A DNA stretch of 64,000 nucleotides from Clostridia bacterium (GCA_017437145.1 JAFSBT010000003.1:186001-250000), one strand, 5' to 3'; shown: positions 6,943-17,451, counted from the first letter of the stretch. Notes: generated by a model from the sequence alone, not told the origin. Program-made: numbers and translations.

Positions 6943-9546
6943 CTATTCTGTTCTTAATGCTATTACTGGGTCTTTTTTACTAGCAAGTTTTGATGGTATT
7001 AATCCACCAATAATTGTTAATAGTACACTTATTATTACCAAAATTACTCCTGCTATAAAAGGAACTCTTGTTGTAACTACTACACCTGTTATAGCTAAAA
7101 GAATAGCGTTAATTGGAATTGTTAATACTACAGTTATTCCAATTCCTAAAAGTCCTGCAATTAAACCTACAATTAAAGTTTCAGCATTAAATATTCTTGA
7201 AACATCTTTTTTAGATACACCAATTGCTCTCAAAATTCCTATTTCTTTTGTTCTTTCTAAAACAGAAATATAAGTTATAATTCCAATCATAATAGATGAA
7301 ACGACTAGTGATATTGCAACAAATGCAATTAATACATAGCTGATTATATCTACAATTTTACTAACTGATGATATCATAGTTCCAACTATATCTGTGTAAG
7401 TAATTGTGTTTTCTTCTTTTCCTTCATTTTCTTGTTTTTTATTGTATTCTTCTATTGCAACCTCTATTGCTTCTTTAGATTCAAAATCCTTAGGATAAAT
7501 ATTTACACTTGTTGGGTTATCTAAATCAATTGCTCCTAATTTTTCCATATTACCGTCATAACTTGCATTTGCATTTTCTGTATATGCTTTCATTACCTCT
7601 GCTAATTCTTCGCTACTTAACATGCTCATTTGCATTCTTTGTTCTTGTGTTAATGAATTCATGTTAAATTCTTCACCATCTTCTGGAAATTCTAATCCTG
7701 AAAAAATATTTTTAGTTGGATTATCAATTTGTTCTTTTACAATCTCAGCTTCATTAGATTTATTTATTACATACTCTTTTAATTCTTTTGTATAACCAAT
7801 TCCTCCTGCCATTCCTGTTGCAGCAGACTGTTCATTTTGTTTTATTATACCAACTATACTTATTTCTTCTGCATTGTCAACTTTTTTCTTCATATATTCT
7901 TCGTCATCAGATTTATCCAGCCATATTCCATTTTCTTTTTCATAATAGTCAGAATTTAAAATTAGCTTATATTTTAAGTCTAGCAATTCTTCATACGTAT
8001 ATGATGTTTCTTTTTCGCTTTTTAAATTTCCACCTTCTTGTATTATTTTCATTTGCTCTTTTAATTCATCTTGGTCTTTTAATCCTAATGTATATAAAAC
8101 ATAATCACTTGTTTCATTATCTTCTACAACAATAAAAACAACTTCATTATAATTTTCAGGCCATTTTCCTGCTAATAAGTCATACTGTTCCTTTAATAAT
8201 TCTTCATTATCTAACATTTCAGTCCAAACATTTAATTGTTTAGACATATCCATTGATGATGAACCTAACATAGACATTGCACTGTTAGAAGATGGTGCAT
8301 TAAACATCTCTCCCATCCCTATTGTATCCATTACTGTACTTGGATTAACTCTTAAGACCTTTTCTGATGTATACGGGTTGTATAAATTTAAATTTAAATT
8401 ATAGTTATATTGAATTGCATTGCTATTATTTTTTATTTCGTTATCTGTTTCTTCAATGTATTTCTTTAATTCTTTTAAGTTATTTGTTTCAACTTTATTT
8501 GATAACAATGCCAACATTTGATCCATTATATTAACAGAATATACTTTACCTTCTTTTCTTTCTTTCTCAGCAGCAATATCTCCCATCATTGTCGCCATCA
8601 TACTTCCCATATCAACTGTTGAATCTTCTATTGTTAATGGATATGATGATAAAGTATCTTCTTCTATTTTATCAATATAGTCTTGAACACCTGTTGAGAT
8701 TGCAAGTATTAATGCTATTCCAATAATACCAATACTTCCAGCAAAAGCTGTTAGAATGGTTCTAGCTTTTTTAGTTAATAAATTATTTAAACTAAGTCTT
8801 AGAGCTGTAAAAAATTTCATTGATGTTTTTTTAAATACTTTAGCTTGTTTTTTCAATCTTTTCTCATTTTCGATTGGATTTGAATCTTCAATGATTTTTC
8901 CATCTACAATTTTTATTATTCTGCTAGAATATTTTTCAGCAAGTTCTGAATTATGGGTAACCATAATAATCAATTTATCTTTTGATATTTTCTTTAATAT
9001 TTCCATTACTTGTTCACTTGTTTTAGAATCCAAAGCTCCAGTTGGTTCATCTGCTAAAATTATATCAGGATTATTAACTAATGCTCTTGCTATAGCAACT
9101 CTTTGCATTTGACCACCAGATAATTGATTTGGTTTTTTGTAAATTTGATCTTTTAAGCCAACTTCCTCTAGGGCTTTGATAGCTCTTTCTTTTCTTTCTT
9201 TTTTAGAAACTCCTGCTATAGTTAAAGCTAGTTCTACATTAGAAAGTACAGTTTGATGTGAAATTAAATTATAGCTTTGGAACACAAAACCAATTGAATA
9301 ATTTCTATAACTATCCCAATCTCTATCTTTAAAATCTTTAGTGGATTTACCATTAATAATTAAATCACCTTTTGTATATCTATCTAATCCTCCAATAATA
9401 TTTAATAATGTTGTTTTCCCGCAACCACTTTGGCCAAGTATAGAAACAAATTCAGATTCTCTAAATTCTATGTCTACACCTTTTAATGCTTCTACTTTTT
9501 CATCTCCACTTACATATGTTTTTGTAATTTTCTTTAGCTGTAACAT
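6943..9546 (-). CDS. ABC transporter, fused ATPase and FtsX/MacB-type permease
   Basis: 867 aa. Residues 1-230 are an ATPase of the LolD/MacB class (GQSGCGKTTLLNIIGG, signature LSGGQMQRVAIA, Walker B IILADEPTGALD, H-loop VTHNSEL). A membrane segment near residue 265 is followed by a large extracytoplasmic domain of about 400 residues. Three C-terminal membrane segments carry the FtsX/MacB permease motif (ERTKEIGILRAIGVSKKDV). These mechanotransmission exporters act on peptides, lipoproteins or envelope substrates. The order of domains is typical of single-chain Clostridial members. No two-component system is adjacent. Confidence 0.88.
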   Translation of the reverse strand: MLQLKKITKTYVSGDEKVEALKGVDIEFRESEFVSILGQSGCGKTTLLNIIGGLDRYTKGDLIINGKSTKDFKDRDWDSYRNYSIGFVFQSYNLISHQTVLSNVELALTIAGVSKKERKERAIKALEEVGLKDQIYKKPNQLSGGQMQRVAIARALVNNPDIILADEPTGALDSKTSEQVMEILKKISKDKLIIMVTHNSELAEKYSSRIIKIVDGKIIEDSNPIENEKRLKKQAKVFKKTSMKFFTALRLSLNNLLTKKARTILTAFAGSIGIIGIALILAISTGVQDYIDKIEEDTLSSYPLTIEDSTVDMGSMMATMMGDIAAEKERKEGKVYSVNIMDQMLALLSNKVETNNLKELKKYIEETDNEIKNNSNAIQYNYNLNLNLYNPYTSEKVLRVNPSTVMDTIGMGEMFNAPSSNSAMSMLGSSSMDMSKQLNVWTEMLDNEELLKEQYDLLAGKWPENYNEVVFIVVEDNETSDYVLYTLGLKDQDELKEQMKIIQEGGNLKSEKETSYTYEELLDLKYKLILNSDYYEKENGIWLDKSDDEEYMKKKVDNAEEISIVGIIKQNEQSAATGMAGGIGYTKELKEYVINKSNEAEIVKEQIDNPTKNIFSGLEFPEDGEEFNMNSLTQEQRMQMSMLSSEELAEVMKAYTENANASYDGNMEKLGAIDLDNPTSVNIYPKDFESKEAIEVAIEEYNKKQENEGKEENTITYTDIVGTMISSVSKIVDIISYVLIAFVAISLVVSSIMIGIITYISVLERTKEIGILRAIGVSKKDVSRIFNAETLIVGLIAGLLGIGITVVLTIPINAILLAITGVVVTTRVPFIAGVILVIISVLLTIIGGLIPSKLASKKDPVIALRTE

Positions 9547-9669
9547 GGTTTTACATTCCTCCTTACTTAAACTTATTATATTCTATAATAGTAATATTAA
9601 CTTTATATTAATTTTTTATTATTTTTATGGAAAATTTTTTCTGATTATACTCATTTACTAATATAAAAT

Positions 9670-11307
9670 TTATATCAATTCTTTATTTACAATCATATCT
9701 ATTTGCCCGTCTTTTAAATAAATTATTTTATCTGAGCTTTCTATTGTGGATTTTCTATGCGCTATTATAATAACTGTACTTTTTTCTGAAATTTTATCAA
9801 TTATGTTTTGTATCATTCTTTCTGTTTTTGAATCCATGTTTGAAGTAGGTTCATCAAAAATGTATATATTTGCTTTATGTAGAATGGCTCTTATAAAAGC
9901 AATTATCTGTAATTCACCATATGATAATTGTGATATCTTAATTTTAGTATCTAATCCTTCACTTAATTTATCAAAAAGATTTTCCACACCTATTTCATAT
10001 ACCAAATCATATATATCTTGGCCAGTTATATCCTTATTACCCAAGGTTATATTATTCCTTACTGTATCTGCAAATATATATGGAGTTTGAGAAATATATG
10101 AAATATTATCTCTTAAACATTTTGTTGATATTTTAGATATGTCATATCCTCCAATTAAGATTTTTCCTCTTTCAATATCGTATAGCTTCATTAAAACATT
10201 TGTGAGTGTTGTTTTTCCAACTCCTGTTCTTCCAGCAATAGTAACTTTACTGCCTTTTTTTATAATAAACGATAAATTCTTTAATATCAACTCTTTTTCA
10301 TATTTCATACAAACATTTTGGAGCTCAATGTCACCATTTAAATTTTCAATATATTCACCATTTTCAATTATTTCATCATTGTTTTCATTTAATAACACTT
10401 TTATTCTTTTATATGAAATAATACATGTTTGAATTTCTTCTAATTGATTAAATATTATTTCCAACGGGCTTTTGCATTCTTTTGTATAAAAGAGTACTAA
10501 ATATATACTTCCTAAAGATATTGTAGTATCTATATTTAATGCATAATGTAAAATTGCATATATTCCAATAGATTGTACTACTGTTAAAATCCAGTAAGGA
10601 AAATGATGTATAAATATATATTTCTTTCTTGTATCTAATTCTGATTTAAATAATTTATTACTTTTTCTTATATTTTTATCCTGTAATTTAAAAAGATATG
10701 TTAATTTACTTTTATTATACAATTCTGAAAATTCTTTATTTTCTTTATCTCTTTTTTTATGAATCTCATCTTGTAAAGCACTTAATATTTTTGTATGTAC
10801 ATATACTATTATTGCAACAACACCTATAGTAACTGTTCCTATCAAAGCAAGTTTTACGTTAGCCACATACATCATTATAATCATAAATATTATATAAAAA
10901 ACGTTATTTACTATTATATTTAATACTCCAAAAAACAATGTAAATAAATTATCTACGTCTACTGTTAATCTTGTATATAATTCTGCAGAATTATATTTAT
11001 TAAAAGTTGCCATTCTAAATTTTAAAACTTTATTAAATAACTTTTCTCTAATATCTTTTAATATTCTTGCCATTGCTTTATTTACTAATATATTTTTTAC
11101 ATTTTTAAATATAGCAAATAGTACATGAATTAGAGTATATATAATTATAAATTGTAATATTATTTTTTCAATGTTTTCTTTAGAAAAATCGATATCAAGA
11201 ACTTGTTTCATAACATATGGATGTAATGATGATAAAAAATTACATACTATAAGAAAAATAGTAATAACTATAAGTGATTTGATGTGTTTTTTAATAATTT
11301 TACCCAT
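9670..11307 (-). CDS. ABC exporter half-transporter, canonical-site ATPase subunit
   Basis: 545 aa: about six membrane segments (to residue 310) then an ATPase. Walker A GRTGVGKTTL, Walker B with catalytic Glu (IYIFDEPTSNMD) and H-loop IIAHRKS are intact, but the signature is altered to LSYGELQ instead of LSGGQ. It follows its partner gene (11309-13045) by one nucleotide. The pair should form a heterodimeric type IV (B-family) exporter with one degenerate ATP site. Substrate unknown; lipids, peptides and drugs are all possible. Confidence 0.88.
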   Translation of the reverse strand: MGKIIKKHIKSLIVITIFLIVCNFLSSLHPYVMKQVLDIDFSKENIEKIILQFIIIYTLIHVLFAIFKNVKNILVNKAMARILKDIREKLFNKVLKFRMATFNKYNSAELYTRLTVDVDNLFTLFFGVLNIIVNNVFYIIFMIIMMYVANVKLALIGTVTIGVVAIIVYVHTKILSALQDEIHKKRDKENKEFSELYNKSKLTYLFKLQDKNIRKSNKLFKSELDTRKKYIFIHHFPYWILTVVQSIGIYAILHYALNIDTTISLGSIYLVLFYTKECKSPLEIIFNQLEEIQTCIISYKRIKVLLNENNDEIIENGEYIENLNGDIELQNVCMKYEKELILKNLSFIIKKGSKVTIAGRTGVGKTTLTNVLMKLYDIERGKILIGGYDISKISTKCLRDNISYISQTPYIFADTVRNNITLGNKDITGQDIYDLVYEIGVENLFDKLSEGLDTKIKISQLSYGELQIIAFIRAILHKANIYIFDEPTSNMDSKTERMIQNIIDKISEKSTVIIIAHRKSTIESSDKIIYLKDGQIDMIVNKELI

Positions 11308-11308
11308 A

Positions 11309-13045
11309 TTAAACTACACCTACTTTCTCATAGTTATTTAATTCATTATACAACTCATTATTTTCTAACAATTCTGCATGCGTGCCACTTGCAATTATTT
11401 CACCATCAATCAGCATATATACTTTATCCATTTTTTCCATCATGCTAATTTTATTAGAAATAACAATTAAAATGTTATCGCCAACATGTCTCTCAATTTC
11501 CTCAATTACATTTTTTTCTGTTTGTATATCTAATGCAGATAGTGTGTCGTCAAAAATATTTATCTGTCTCAAGTTTAATAAATTTCTTGCAATTTGTATT
11601 CTTTGTTTTTGTCCTCCTGATACCTTTACTCCATTCTCACCTATTCTAGTTTCTAATCCATCTTCCATTATTTGAATATCTTCATATATATCAGCTTTTT
11701 TAACTATTTCTTCAATTTCGCTCTGTCTTGAATCTTCTTTTATATCTATATTGTTTTTAATTGTATCATCGGTAATGATATTTTTTTGCATAGCATATCC
11801 AATATTTTCAAATATAGAATCTCTTGAATATTCATTTATATCAATATCATTAATAAATATTTTATTATTAGGAATCTCATAAAACCCTGCAAGTATATTC
11901 ATTAATGTAGTTTTTCCGCTTCCTACTTGTCCAACGATACCAATTTTTTCACCTTTATTTATTTGCATATTTATATTATTTATTGCTAAACTTTCATTGT
12001 CGTTATAACTATATGATAAATTTTTTATTTCTATTTTATTTATGATATCTAATTTTTTTCCATCTTTTTTATATGTATCTAAATTAAAGAAGTAATTAAA
12101 CCTTTTACTTGCTTGTTTAAAATATGCAATTCCATTTATTAATGGTTCTATAGAATTTGTAATTTCTGATAAAGCAAGCGTTATACATGCTATATATGCA
12201 GTTAAATCTCCAACAGTTAGCAATCCTTTATTTATAAGTATTAAACCAACTGCAAATCCAGCACAGAAACATGAAGCATATAATATATTTATAACATTAC
12301 TTATTTTATTTTTTACTACACCTATATTGTAATCAGCTTTATAAATTTCTTCATTTACAGTTTTAAATTTTACTTTTTGATTTTCCTGTTCATTGTATAA
12401 TTTTATTAAACTAAATCCTGATGTGTTTTGTTCTATTGTATTAGATAAATCTAAGTATACCTGTCTAGATTTTTCTATAGTTTCTTTTTCCTTTTTATAT
12501 AATTTACAAATATTTATTACTGATATTGGAATAATTGGAAGTATAGTTAAAGATAAAAAAATATTTAAGTCTTTTCCAATAACTACTAAACCTATTATAG
12601 GTGCTACAACTAATCTTGCCACATTAAAAAAAGCATTCCCAAAAAACTTTCTTATAGATAAAAGTTCTTTTGATAGATATGCTAAAAACACACCCTTATC
12701 TTCTTTGTCAAAATATTCTGGTTTTACTGATTGTAGGTGTTCTATTACTTTACTTCTTAAATATGTATCAGAGATTCTTGCTCTCCAAAAAAACAGCGTT
12801 CTGTAAATGATTCTTGGTATAATCATAATTAATGAATAAAATATTAAACTATATATTTCATTCATTATAATTTCTTTGTTTACATTTCCTTGCATTAATA
12901 AATCTAAAATATTTCCTACTATATTAGGTATTTTATATAAAATATATATTACTATTCCATGAAATGCTATTCCTAAAATATATAAAGGAAATGTTCTTTT
13001 TAATTCATCTGTAAATATTTTATTATTTTTATATTTATCCTTCAC
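11309..13045 (-). CDS. ABC exporter half-transporter, degenerate-site ATPase subunit
   Basis: 578 aa, six membrane segments then an ATPase. Walker A GQVGSGKTTLMN and signature VSGGQKQRIQIA are canonical. The Walker B catalytic Glu is replaced by Asp (INIFDDTLSALD) and the H-loop His by Asn (IVISNKIS). These changes complement those in the downstream partner: the altered Walker B and H-loop here face the altered LSYGE signature there, giving one inactive and one active ATP site, as known for heterodimeric exporters such as TM287/288. Confidence 0.88.
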   Translation of the reverse strand: MKDKYKNNKIFTDELKRTFPLYILGIAFHGIVIYILYKIPNIVGNILDLLMQGNVNKEIIMNEIYSLIFYSLIMIIPRIIYRTLFFWRARISDTYLRSKVIEHLQSVKPEYFDKEDKGVFLAYLSKELLSIRKFFGNAFFNVARLVVAPIIGLVVIGKDLNIFLSLTILPIIPISVINICKLYKKEKETIEKSRQVYLDLSNTIEQNTSGFSLIKLYNEQENQKVKFKTVNEEIYKADYNIGVVKNKISNVINILYASCFCAGFAVGLILINKGLLTVGDLTAYIACITLALSEITNSIEPLINGIAYFKQASKRFNYFFNLDTYKKDGKKLDIINKIEIKNLSYSYNDNESLAINNINMQINKGEKIGIVGQVGSGKTTLMNILAGFYEIPNNKIFINDIDINEYSRDSIFENIGYAMQKNIITDDTIKNNIDIKEDSRQSEIEEIVKKADIYEDIQIMEDGLETRIGENGVKVSGGQKQRIQIARNLLNLRQINIFDDTLSALDIQTEKNVIEEIERHVGDNILIVISNKISMMEKMDKVYMLIDGEIIASGTHAELLENNELYNELNNYEKVGVV

Positions 13046-13076
13046 TATTTTCTCCTTAGTTTTTATTAATATACTT

Positions 13077-13748
13077 TTAATGGCTCATTTCATCATTGTC
13101 ATCCGGCTCTTCATTAATTATACTTTTTTCTTCTTTGTTTATTACTTGACTTTTGAAACTTTGTGCAAATTTTGAGAAATATTCATCAACTTCTTCAACC
13201 GTTGTTTGTTCATTTACAGGCATCCTTATAATTGCTACTTTTTTTGGATACAACCCATCATTGTACGATAATTGGATTCTTCTTTTCATAAATTCTTTTT
13301 GTCTATTATCTCCATTGTAATTAGTATCATGTTCAAACATATTATGAGCTTTTACAAACCATATACCTTTTTCTCCAACAGGTTCACTATTTTTTCCAGT
13401 TCTGGATTCTAACGAAAATAATAAATCCTTATTTTCATTAGATAATGATTCAAAGTCTATCATTATCCATGCATACCCTTTACCTGCATCTTCAAATGTA
13501 GGCGCAGGCCAAAATAAAAATAATGCAGGGTCATTTATGTCTTCTTTTTCTGTCGGTTTTATTCCTGGTTTTAATACGTTATTTTTATTTGCACTACTCA
13601 TTACTGTTTTAACACCTTTTTGTCTAAAAAATTTACATGCTCTTCGTAATGGTAGTTCTATAATTGCATCTATTACTTCATCTGCATTTTCTCTATTTAA
13701 TAAATCAACTCCAAATTTATCTATTGGTTCAATTTCTTTTATCAACAT
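13077..13748 (-). CDS. conserved hypothetical protein, 223 aa
   Basis: A soluble protein without signal peptide or membrane segment. The centre (about residues 85-150) is rich in aromatic residues (FLFWPAPTFED, YAWIMIDFE) and contains HNMFEHDTNYNGDNRQKEF. The tail of about 30 residues is highly acidic (EEPDDNDEMSH) and probably disordered. Not a family I recognise. Start is preceded by AGGAGT. It lies between the PHP phosphatase and the ABC pair on the same strand. Confidence 0.75.
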   Translation of the reverse strand: MLIKEIEPIDKFGVDLLNRENADEVIDAIIELPLRRACKFFRQKGVKTVMSSANKNNVLKPGIKPTEKEDINDPALFLFWPAPTFEDAGKGYAWIMIDFESLSNENKDLLFSLESRTGKNSEPVGEKGIWFVKAHNMFEHDTNYNGDNRQKEFMKRRIQLSYNDGLYPKKVAIIRMPVNEQTTVEEVDEYFSKFAQSFKSQVINKEEKSIINEEPDDNDEMSH

Positions 13749-13765
13749 ATAAATTACTCCTAATA

Positions 13766-14587
13766 TTAAACATCTTCTATAAAATTTAGTTTATTTATTG
13801 TATCTTCTCCTATAATCTCTTTAGCATTCTCTATAAGTTCATTCCATAATAAAATTTGTCCTCTATTATGAACATCCATTCCATATACTACTTTTATATT
13901 GTAATCTTTAGCAATGTTCCAAAACTCTTTACATGGATATGCAATTTTATCCCAAGTAAAGTTACCTTTTCTTGGTGCAATTTTATTTTTATATTTAACC
14001 TTGTATATATTTCTAAGATTTAACTCTAGTGGAACATTATACTTTTCAGATGATTCACAGATTTTTTTGGTGATTTCAGTTTCAGCGTGTCCAAATTCGT
14101 CTCTACTAAGCATGAAAAAGTCTGGATGTGCAATAATGTTGGGTATGTTTAATTCTAATGCTTTTTCAATATAGTTTGCATATACTTTTAAATCTTCATC
14201 TGTATATTTCTCATGTCCTAAAATCTTTAGATTTTTGTTAGAATCATAAATAAAATGTTGTCCTAATATAATTTTTTCTGATTCATTTTTTAATTCATTT
14301 ATAAATTCTTCTTCTCCTGGTAAATATTCTACTTCATATCCAAATTCAATTTCTATTTTATCAGAATACTTTTCCTTTAAGCTTTTAATACTTTTTTTAT
14401 ATTCTTCTTTTTCAGAATATTCCATTCTAACGTCTTTTCTTTTATCAATACTTTGCGGACAATGGTCTGTAAAAGCAATTTTTTTAAATCCCATTTTTAT
14501 ATATTCTAAAACATATTCTTCATCTGTCATATCTAAATCAGCATGTCCACATCTGTAAGTATGTGTATGATAATTAAAATTTTGCAT
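13766..14587 (-). CDS. PHP-domain phosphatase, histidinol-phosphatase (HisJ) type
   Basis: 273 aa. NYHTHTYRCGHAD and AFTDHCPQ are the first two metal-binding motifs of the PHP domain. IIAHPDFFM and GMDVHNRGQ supply later ligands. The size matches HisJ/HisK, which hydrolyses L-histidinol phosphate. No other his genes are nearby, so another phosphoester substrate is possible. It ends 17 nt before the next gene in the minus-strand cluster. Confidence 0.82.
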   Translation of the reverse strand: MQNFNYHTHTYRCGHADLDMTDEEYVLEYIKMGFKKIAFTDHCPQSIDKRKDVRMEYSEKEEYKKSIKSLKEKYSDKIEIEFGYEVEYLPGEEEFINELKNESEKIILGQHFIYDSNKNLKILGHEKYTDEDLKVYANYIEKALELNIPNIIAHPDFFMLSRDEFGHAETEITKKICESSEKYNVPLELNLRNIYKVKYKNKIAPRKGNFTWDKIAYPCKEFWNIAKDYNIKVVYGMDVHNRGQILLWNELIENAKEIIGEDTINKLNFIEDV

Positions 14588-14590
14588 ATA

Positions 14591-16522
14591 TTATTCCTCC
14601 AACAATAAATCATATATCTTGTATTTTATAAATAGATTACTCATAGTAAATTTATTTGCTACCTCTGTATTTATTTTATCAACATATCCATCTTCTACTG
14701 TTTTCCCTTTTTTAGGAATAAACTCTTTTGTTGCTTCGTAATATGTTCCATAATCACTAACCCAACTTCTATTAGAGAATATTGCAAGACCTTCTTGATC
14801 GCTTAATATATCTTTTCCAATTATTAATCTTGAATCGTACTCAATACCAAATAAATTTAAAAGCGTTGGTAAGATATCGATTTGACTTCCCACTTTATCA
14901 ACATATATGCTTTCTTCTATTTGGTTGTTCCAAATTATAAAGTTACTTCTATTTACTTCTACAATGCTATCTCTTTCATAATCACTAATTGAATTTATAC
15001 TATCCATAGATAAAACATATGGATAATGGTCTCCAACTAATGCTATAACTGTATTATCTAATGTTCCATTACTTTCTAATTGTTTTAGTAGTTCTTCTAA
15101 TGCCTTGTCTAATTCTATTTGAGATGCTAAATAAGCCTTAACTTCTGTGTTATAATCAAGATTTTCGACTAATGCTTTATGTCTTAGTGCTGTTGAATTT
15201 CCTCCTCCAAAATTGTATGGTGCATGACCACTAACAGTTATGTAATATGTTACATATTGTTCATCATTTATATAATTTTCAGTAGTTGCTTTTATCATAT
15301 CTAAATCACTAGGTAACCATTTAGAATCTATTTTTTTCTCTAATCCATTTCCAATTCCAATATATTCTGAATATCCTAAAGTCTTCATCGTTTTTTCTCT
15401 TGAATAATAAGTATAGGTCCAATCATGAAAAGCTCTAGCATTATATCCTTTATCAGAAAAACTATTTCCTAATGCGTAAGATATTGTAGGAGATTGTTCT
15501 TTCCATAAATTTAAAGTTGTTTGTGATGGAATAAGACCTGTTGTTGCTTGGAACTCTCCTCCTGTTGTACTTAAAAAAACTGGTGAATAAAAATTGTTAA
15601 ATACAAATCCAGAATTTGATAATTTATATAAAGTTGGTGTCAATTCTTTATTAACTGCAATACTGTTAAATCCTTCAGCTAAAATGAATATTAAATTCTT
15701 TCCTTCAAAATAACCTGTATATTCATTTTTATTTGTAGGTGCAGTACTATTTATATAAGTATAGATTTCATCTAATGTTTTATCTTCATTTGATTGTATT
15801 AAGCTATTAAAATCAATATCTGAAATATTGTATTCTACTACTTCTTCAATATTATTGATAGTTTCTACAGTATCACCTAAAATTAATTCCTCTTCAAAAC
15901 CAAATATAACTCTTTTTATATCAATTTTAGTTGCAGTAAGAACTCCAAAAGTTTCTATATTTTTTTCTTGTGCATCTATTTTATAATATAAATTATTTGC
16001 AGAATATAAATTTTTTTTATCTACATTTAAAGAAAACATTGCAAGTAAAAAACTAATAATTATTACTGCTGAATTCAAAAAAGTTTGTTTAACATTATAT
16101 CTTTCGAAAACTATTCTTTTTCTAAATATTATATATAAAATTAATGGTATGAAAAATATTATTATATAATGAATATTTTTAAATATTGCATCAAAAACTA
16201 CATCTGTATATGTTAGTGCTCCACCTGCAAGACCAAGAGTAGAAAATGAAAATGGAATACTAAACATTTTATAGAAAATTAGTTGAACTAAGAAATAAAA
16301 AATAATTACTCCAGATATTATACCTAAAAGAATTTTTGATACTTTTTCTTTAAAAATATTACTTATCAAATTCAAGAAGAATACTGTTGGAATGCTAAAA
16401 AGAAATAAGTAAATAAGTCGTATAGAAAAAAAGTTTTCCTTAAATACAATTGCTCTAAACATTACTTCTAAATATACTAATAAAAAAATTATATAATAAA
16501 TTACTTTTACATTTTTTTTCAT
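14591..16522 (-). CDS. LTA synthase-like sulfatase/phosphoglycerol transferase
   Basis: 643 aa. Five membrane segments within about the first 165 residues anchor an extracellular alkaline-phosphatase-fold domain. ILAEGFNS carries a metal-binding Glu, STTGGEFQATTG the nucleophilic Thr, and VALVGDHYPY plus SGHAPYNFGG the remaining metal and substrate ligands. The family transfers glycerol phosphate from phosphatidylglycerol to lipoteichoic acid or related glycolipids. It is three nt from the downstream PHP gene. Confidence 0.88.
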   Translation of the reverse strand: MKKNVKVIYYIIFLLVYLEVMFRAIVFKENFFSIRLIYLFLFSIPTVFFLNLISNIFKEKVSKILLGIISGVIIFYFLVQLIFYKMFSIPFSFSTLGLAGGALTYTDVVFDAIFKNIHYIIIFFIPLILYIIFRKRIVFERYNVKQTFLNSAVIIISFLLAMFSLNVDKKNLYSANNLYYKIDAQEKNIETFGVLTATKIDIKRVIFGFEEELILGDTVETINNIEEVVEYNISDIDFNSLIQSNEDKTLDEIYTYINSTAPTNKNEYTGYFEGKNLIFILAEGFNSIAVNKELTPTLYKLSNSGFVFNNFYSPVFLSTTGGEFQATTGLIPSQTTLNLWKEQSPTISYALGNSFSDKGYNARAFHDWTYTYYSREKTMKTLGYSEYIGIGNGLEKKIDSKWLPSDLDMIKATTENYINDEQYVTYYITVSGHAPYNFGGGNSTALRHKALVENLDYNTEVKAYLASQIELDKALEELLKQLESNGTLDNTVIALVGDHYPYVLSMDSINSISDYERDSIVEVNRSNFIIWNNQIEESIYVDKVGSQIDILPTLLNLFGIEYDSRLIIGKDILSDQEGLAIFSNRSWVSDYGTYYEATKEFIPKKGKTVEDGYVDKINTEVANKFTMSNLFIKYKIYDLLLEE

Positions 16523-16555
16523 ATTTTCGCTCCTTTATTTGTTGTAAATTTTAAA

Positions 16556-17005
16556 TTATAATATTTTTAATAATTCGTTCACGATAAAATCTGTTACATA
16601 TTTTTTCTTTTGAAATTTGTTTTTTCCTTTTGTTTCTATTACATAATCGTGAAAATTATTTTTTATAAAAACAGATGCATATACTTTGTTTATATTTTCA
16701 TTTCCAATTTGACCTGTGATTCCTATTCCAATTGTAGAAGCAGCAAATATTGAAATATTCTTTGCCATTTCTCTTGCAACTTCAGTGCTATATACTGTGA
16801 AATTTTCTATTGTTTCACTTTTAATTCCAAACTTCATTTTATATTCATTAGAATATGTTACAAGTCCTACTTTTAAAACCTCTGATGAGCCATCAATATT
16901 TGTAATTTCACTATTCAAAAGTCCTCCTGTGCATGATTCCATACATGAAATTGTTTGATTTTTTTCTTTTAAAATTTTTACTAATTTTTCATATAAATTT
17001 TCCAT
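16556..17005 (-). CDS. CinA C-terminal domain protein (nicotinamide-nucleotide amidase, PncC-like)
   Basis: 149 aa, the size of stand-alone CinA-C/PncC. SCMESCTGGLLNSEITNIDG is the family hallmark with the catalytic Ser near residue 26, and GIGITGQIG follows. The enzyme deamidates nicotinamide mononucleotide for NAD recycling. I chose the start at 17005 because AAGG stands upstream of it; the open frame continues to 17023. No CinA N-terminal domain is present. Confidence 0.85.
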   Translation of the reverse strand: MENLYEKLVKILKEKNQTISCMESCTGGLLNSEITNIDGSSEVLKVGLVTYSNEYKMKFGIKSETIENFTVYSTEVAREMAKNISIFAASTIGIGITGQIGNENINKVYASVFIKNNFHDYVIETKGKNKFQKKKYVTDFIVNELLKIL

Positions 17006-17140
17006 AATTTTCTTAACCTTCATTTTTGTACATTATATATTAAAAAGCTTATTTATACAATTTTTTTAGAATATTTTTTATATTTTTTACAAAGAATAAT
17101 AATGTTCAGTAGAGATTTAAAAAAATAAATTGTAATTTAT

Positions 17141-17236
17141 ATGAGAAGTGTAACGTGGGAAGTGTGAAGCGGGAAAATTAGGTGAATCCTACGAAGAATA
17201 TCCTTAAAATCACACCTCACACCTCGCACATCTCAC
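17141..17236. repeat. dispersed low-complexity inverted repeat
   Basis: Purine-rich GAAGTGTAACGTGGGAAGTG on the left is complemented by CACACCTCACACCTCGCACA on the right. A related element is at 41095-41205. No ORF inside. Confidence 0.55.
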
Positions 17237-17308
17237 CTCAAAATTACAATTATATAATCTTTCAGAGCAGATTAAATTTTTTTAATTTTTATGGAGGTGC
17301 TTGTAATT

Positions 17309-17407
17309 ATGGAAAACAAAAATAATAAAAACAACAAAAACAATAATAACAAGAATAACAACAGAAATGAAAATAACAATAACAACAATAACAACAATTG
17401 CAGATAA
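17309..17407 (+). CDS. asparagine-rich microprotein (32 aa)
   Basis: Nearly pure Asn and Lys with a few Arg and Glu, ending NNCR. GGAGG lies upstream of the ATG and a strong hairpin terminator follows. Most Asn codons are AAC and AAT mixed, so this is not a simple triplet expansion. No function can be assigned. The only plus-strand gene in this stretch. Confidence 0.55.
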   Translation: MENKNNKNNKNNNNKNNNRNENNNNNNNNNCR

Positions 17408-17412
17408 GAAAG

Positions 17413-17451
17413 AAAACAGGGAGAAATTATTAAATAATTTCTCCCTGTTTA
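17413..17451. terminator. bidirectional intrinsic terminator
   Basis: AACAGGGAGAAATTATT and AATAATTTCTCCCTGTT pair around a short loop with T runs on both sides. It serves the Asn-rich gene (+) and the uvrA-linked gene ending at 17452 (-). Confidence 0.8.
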
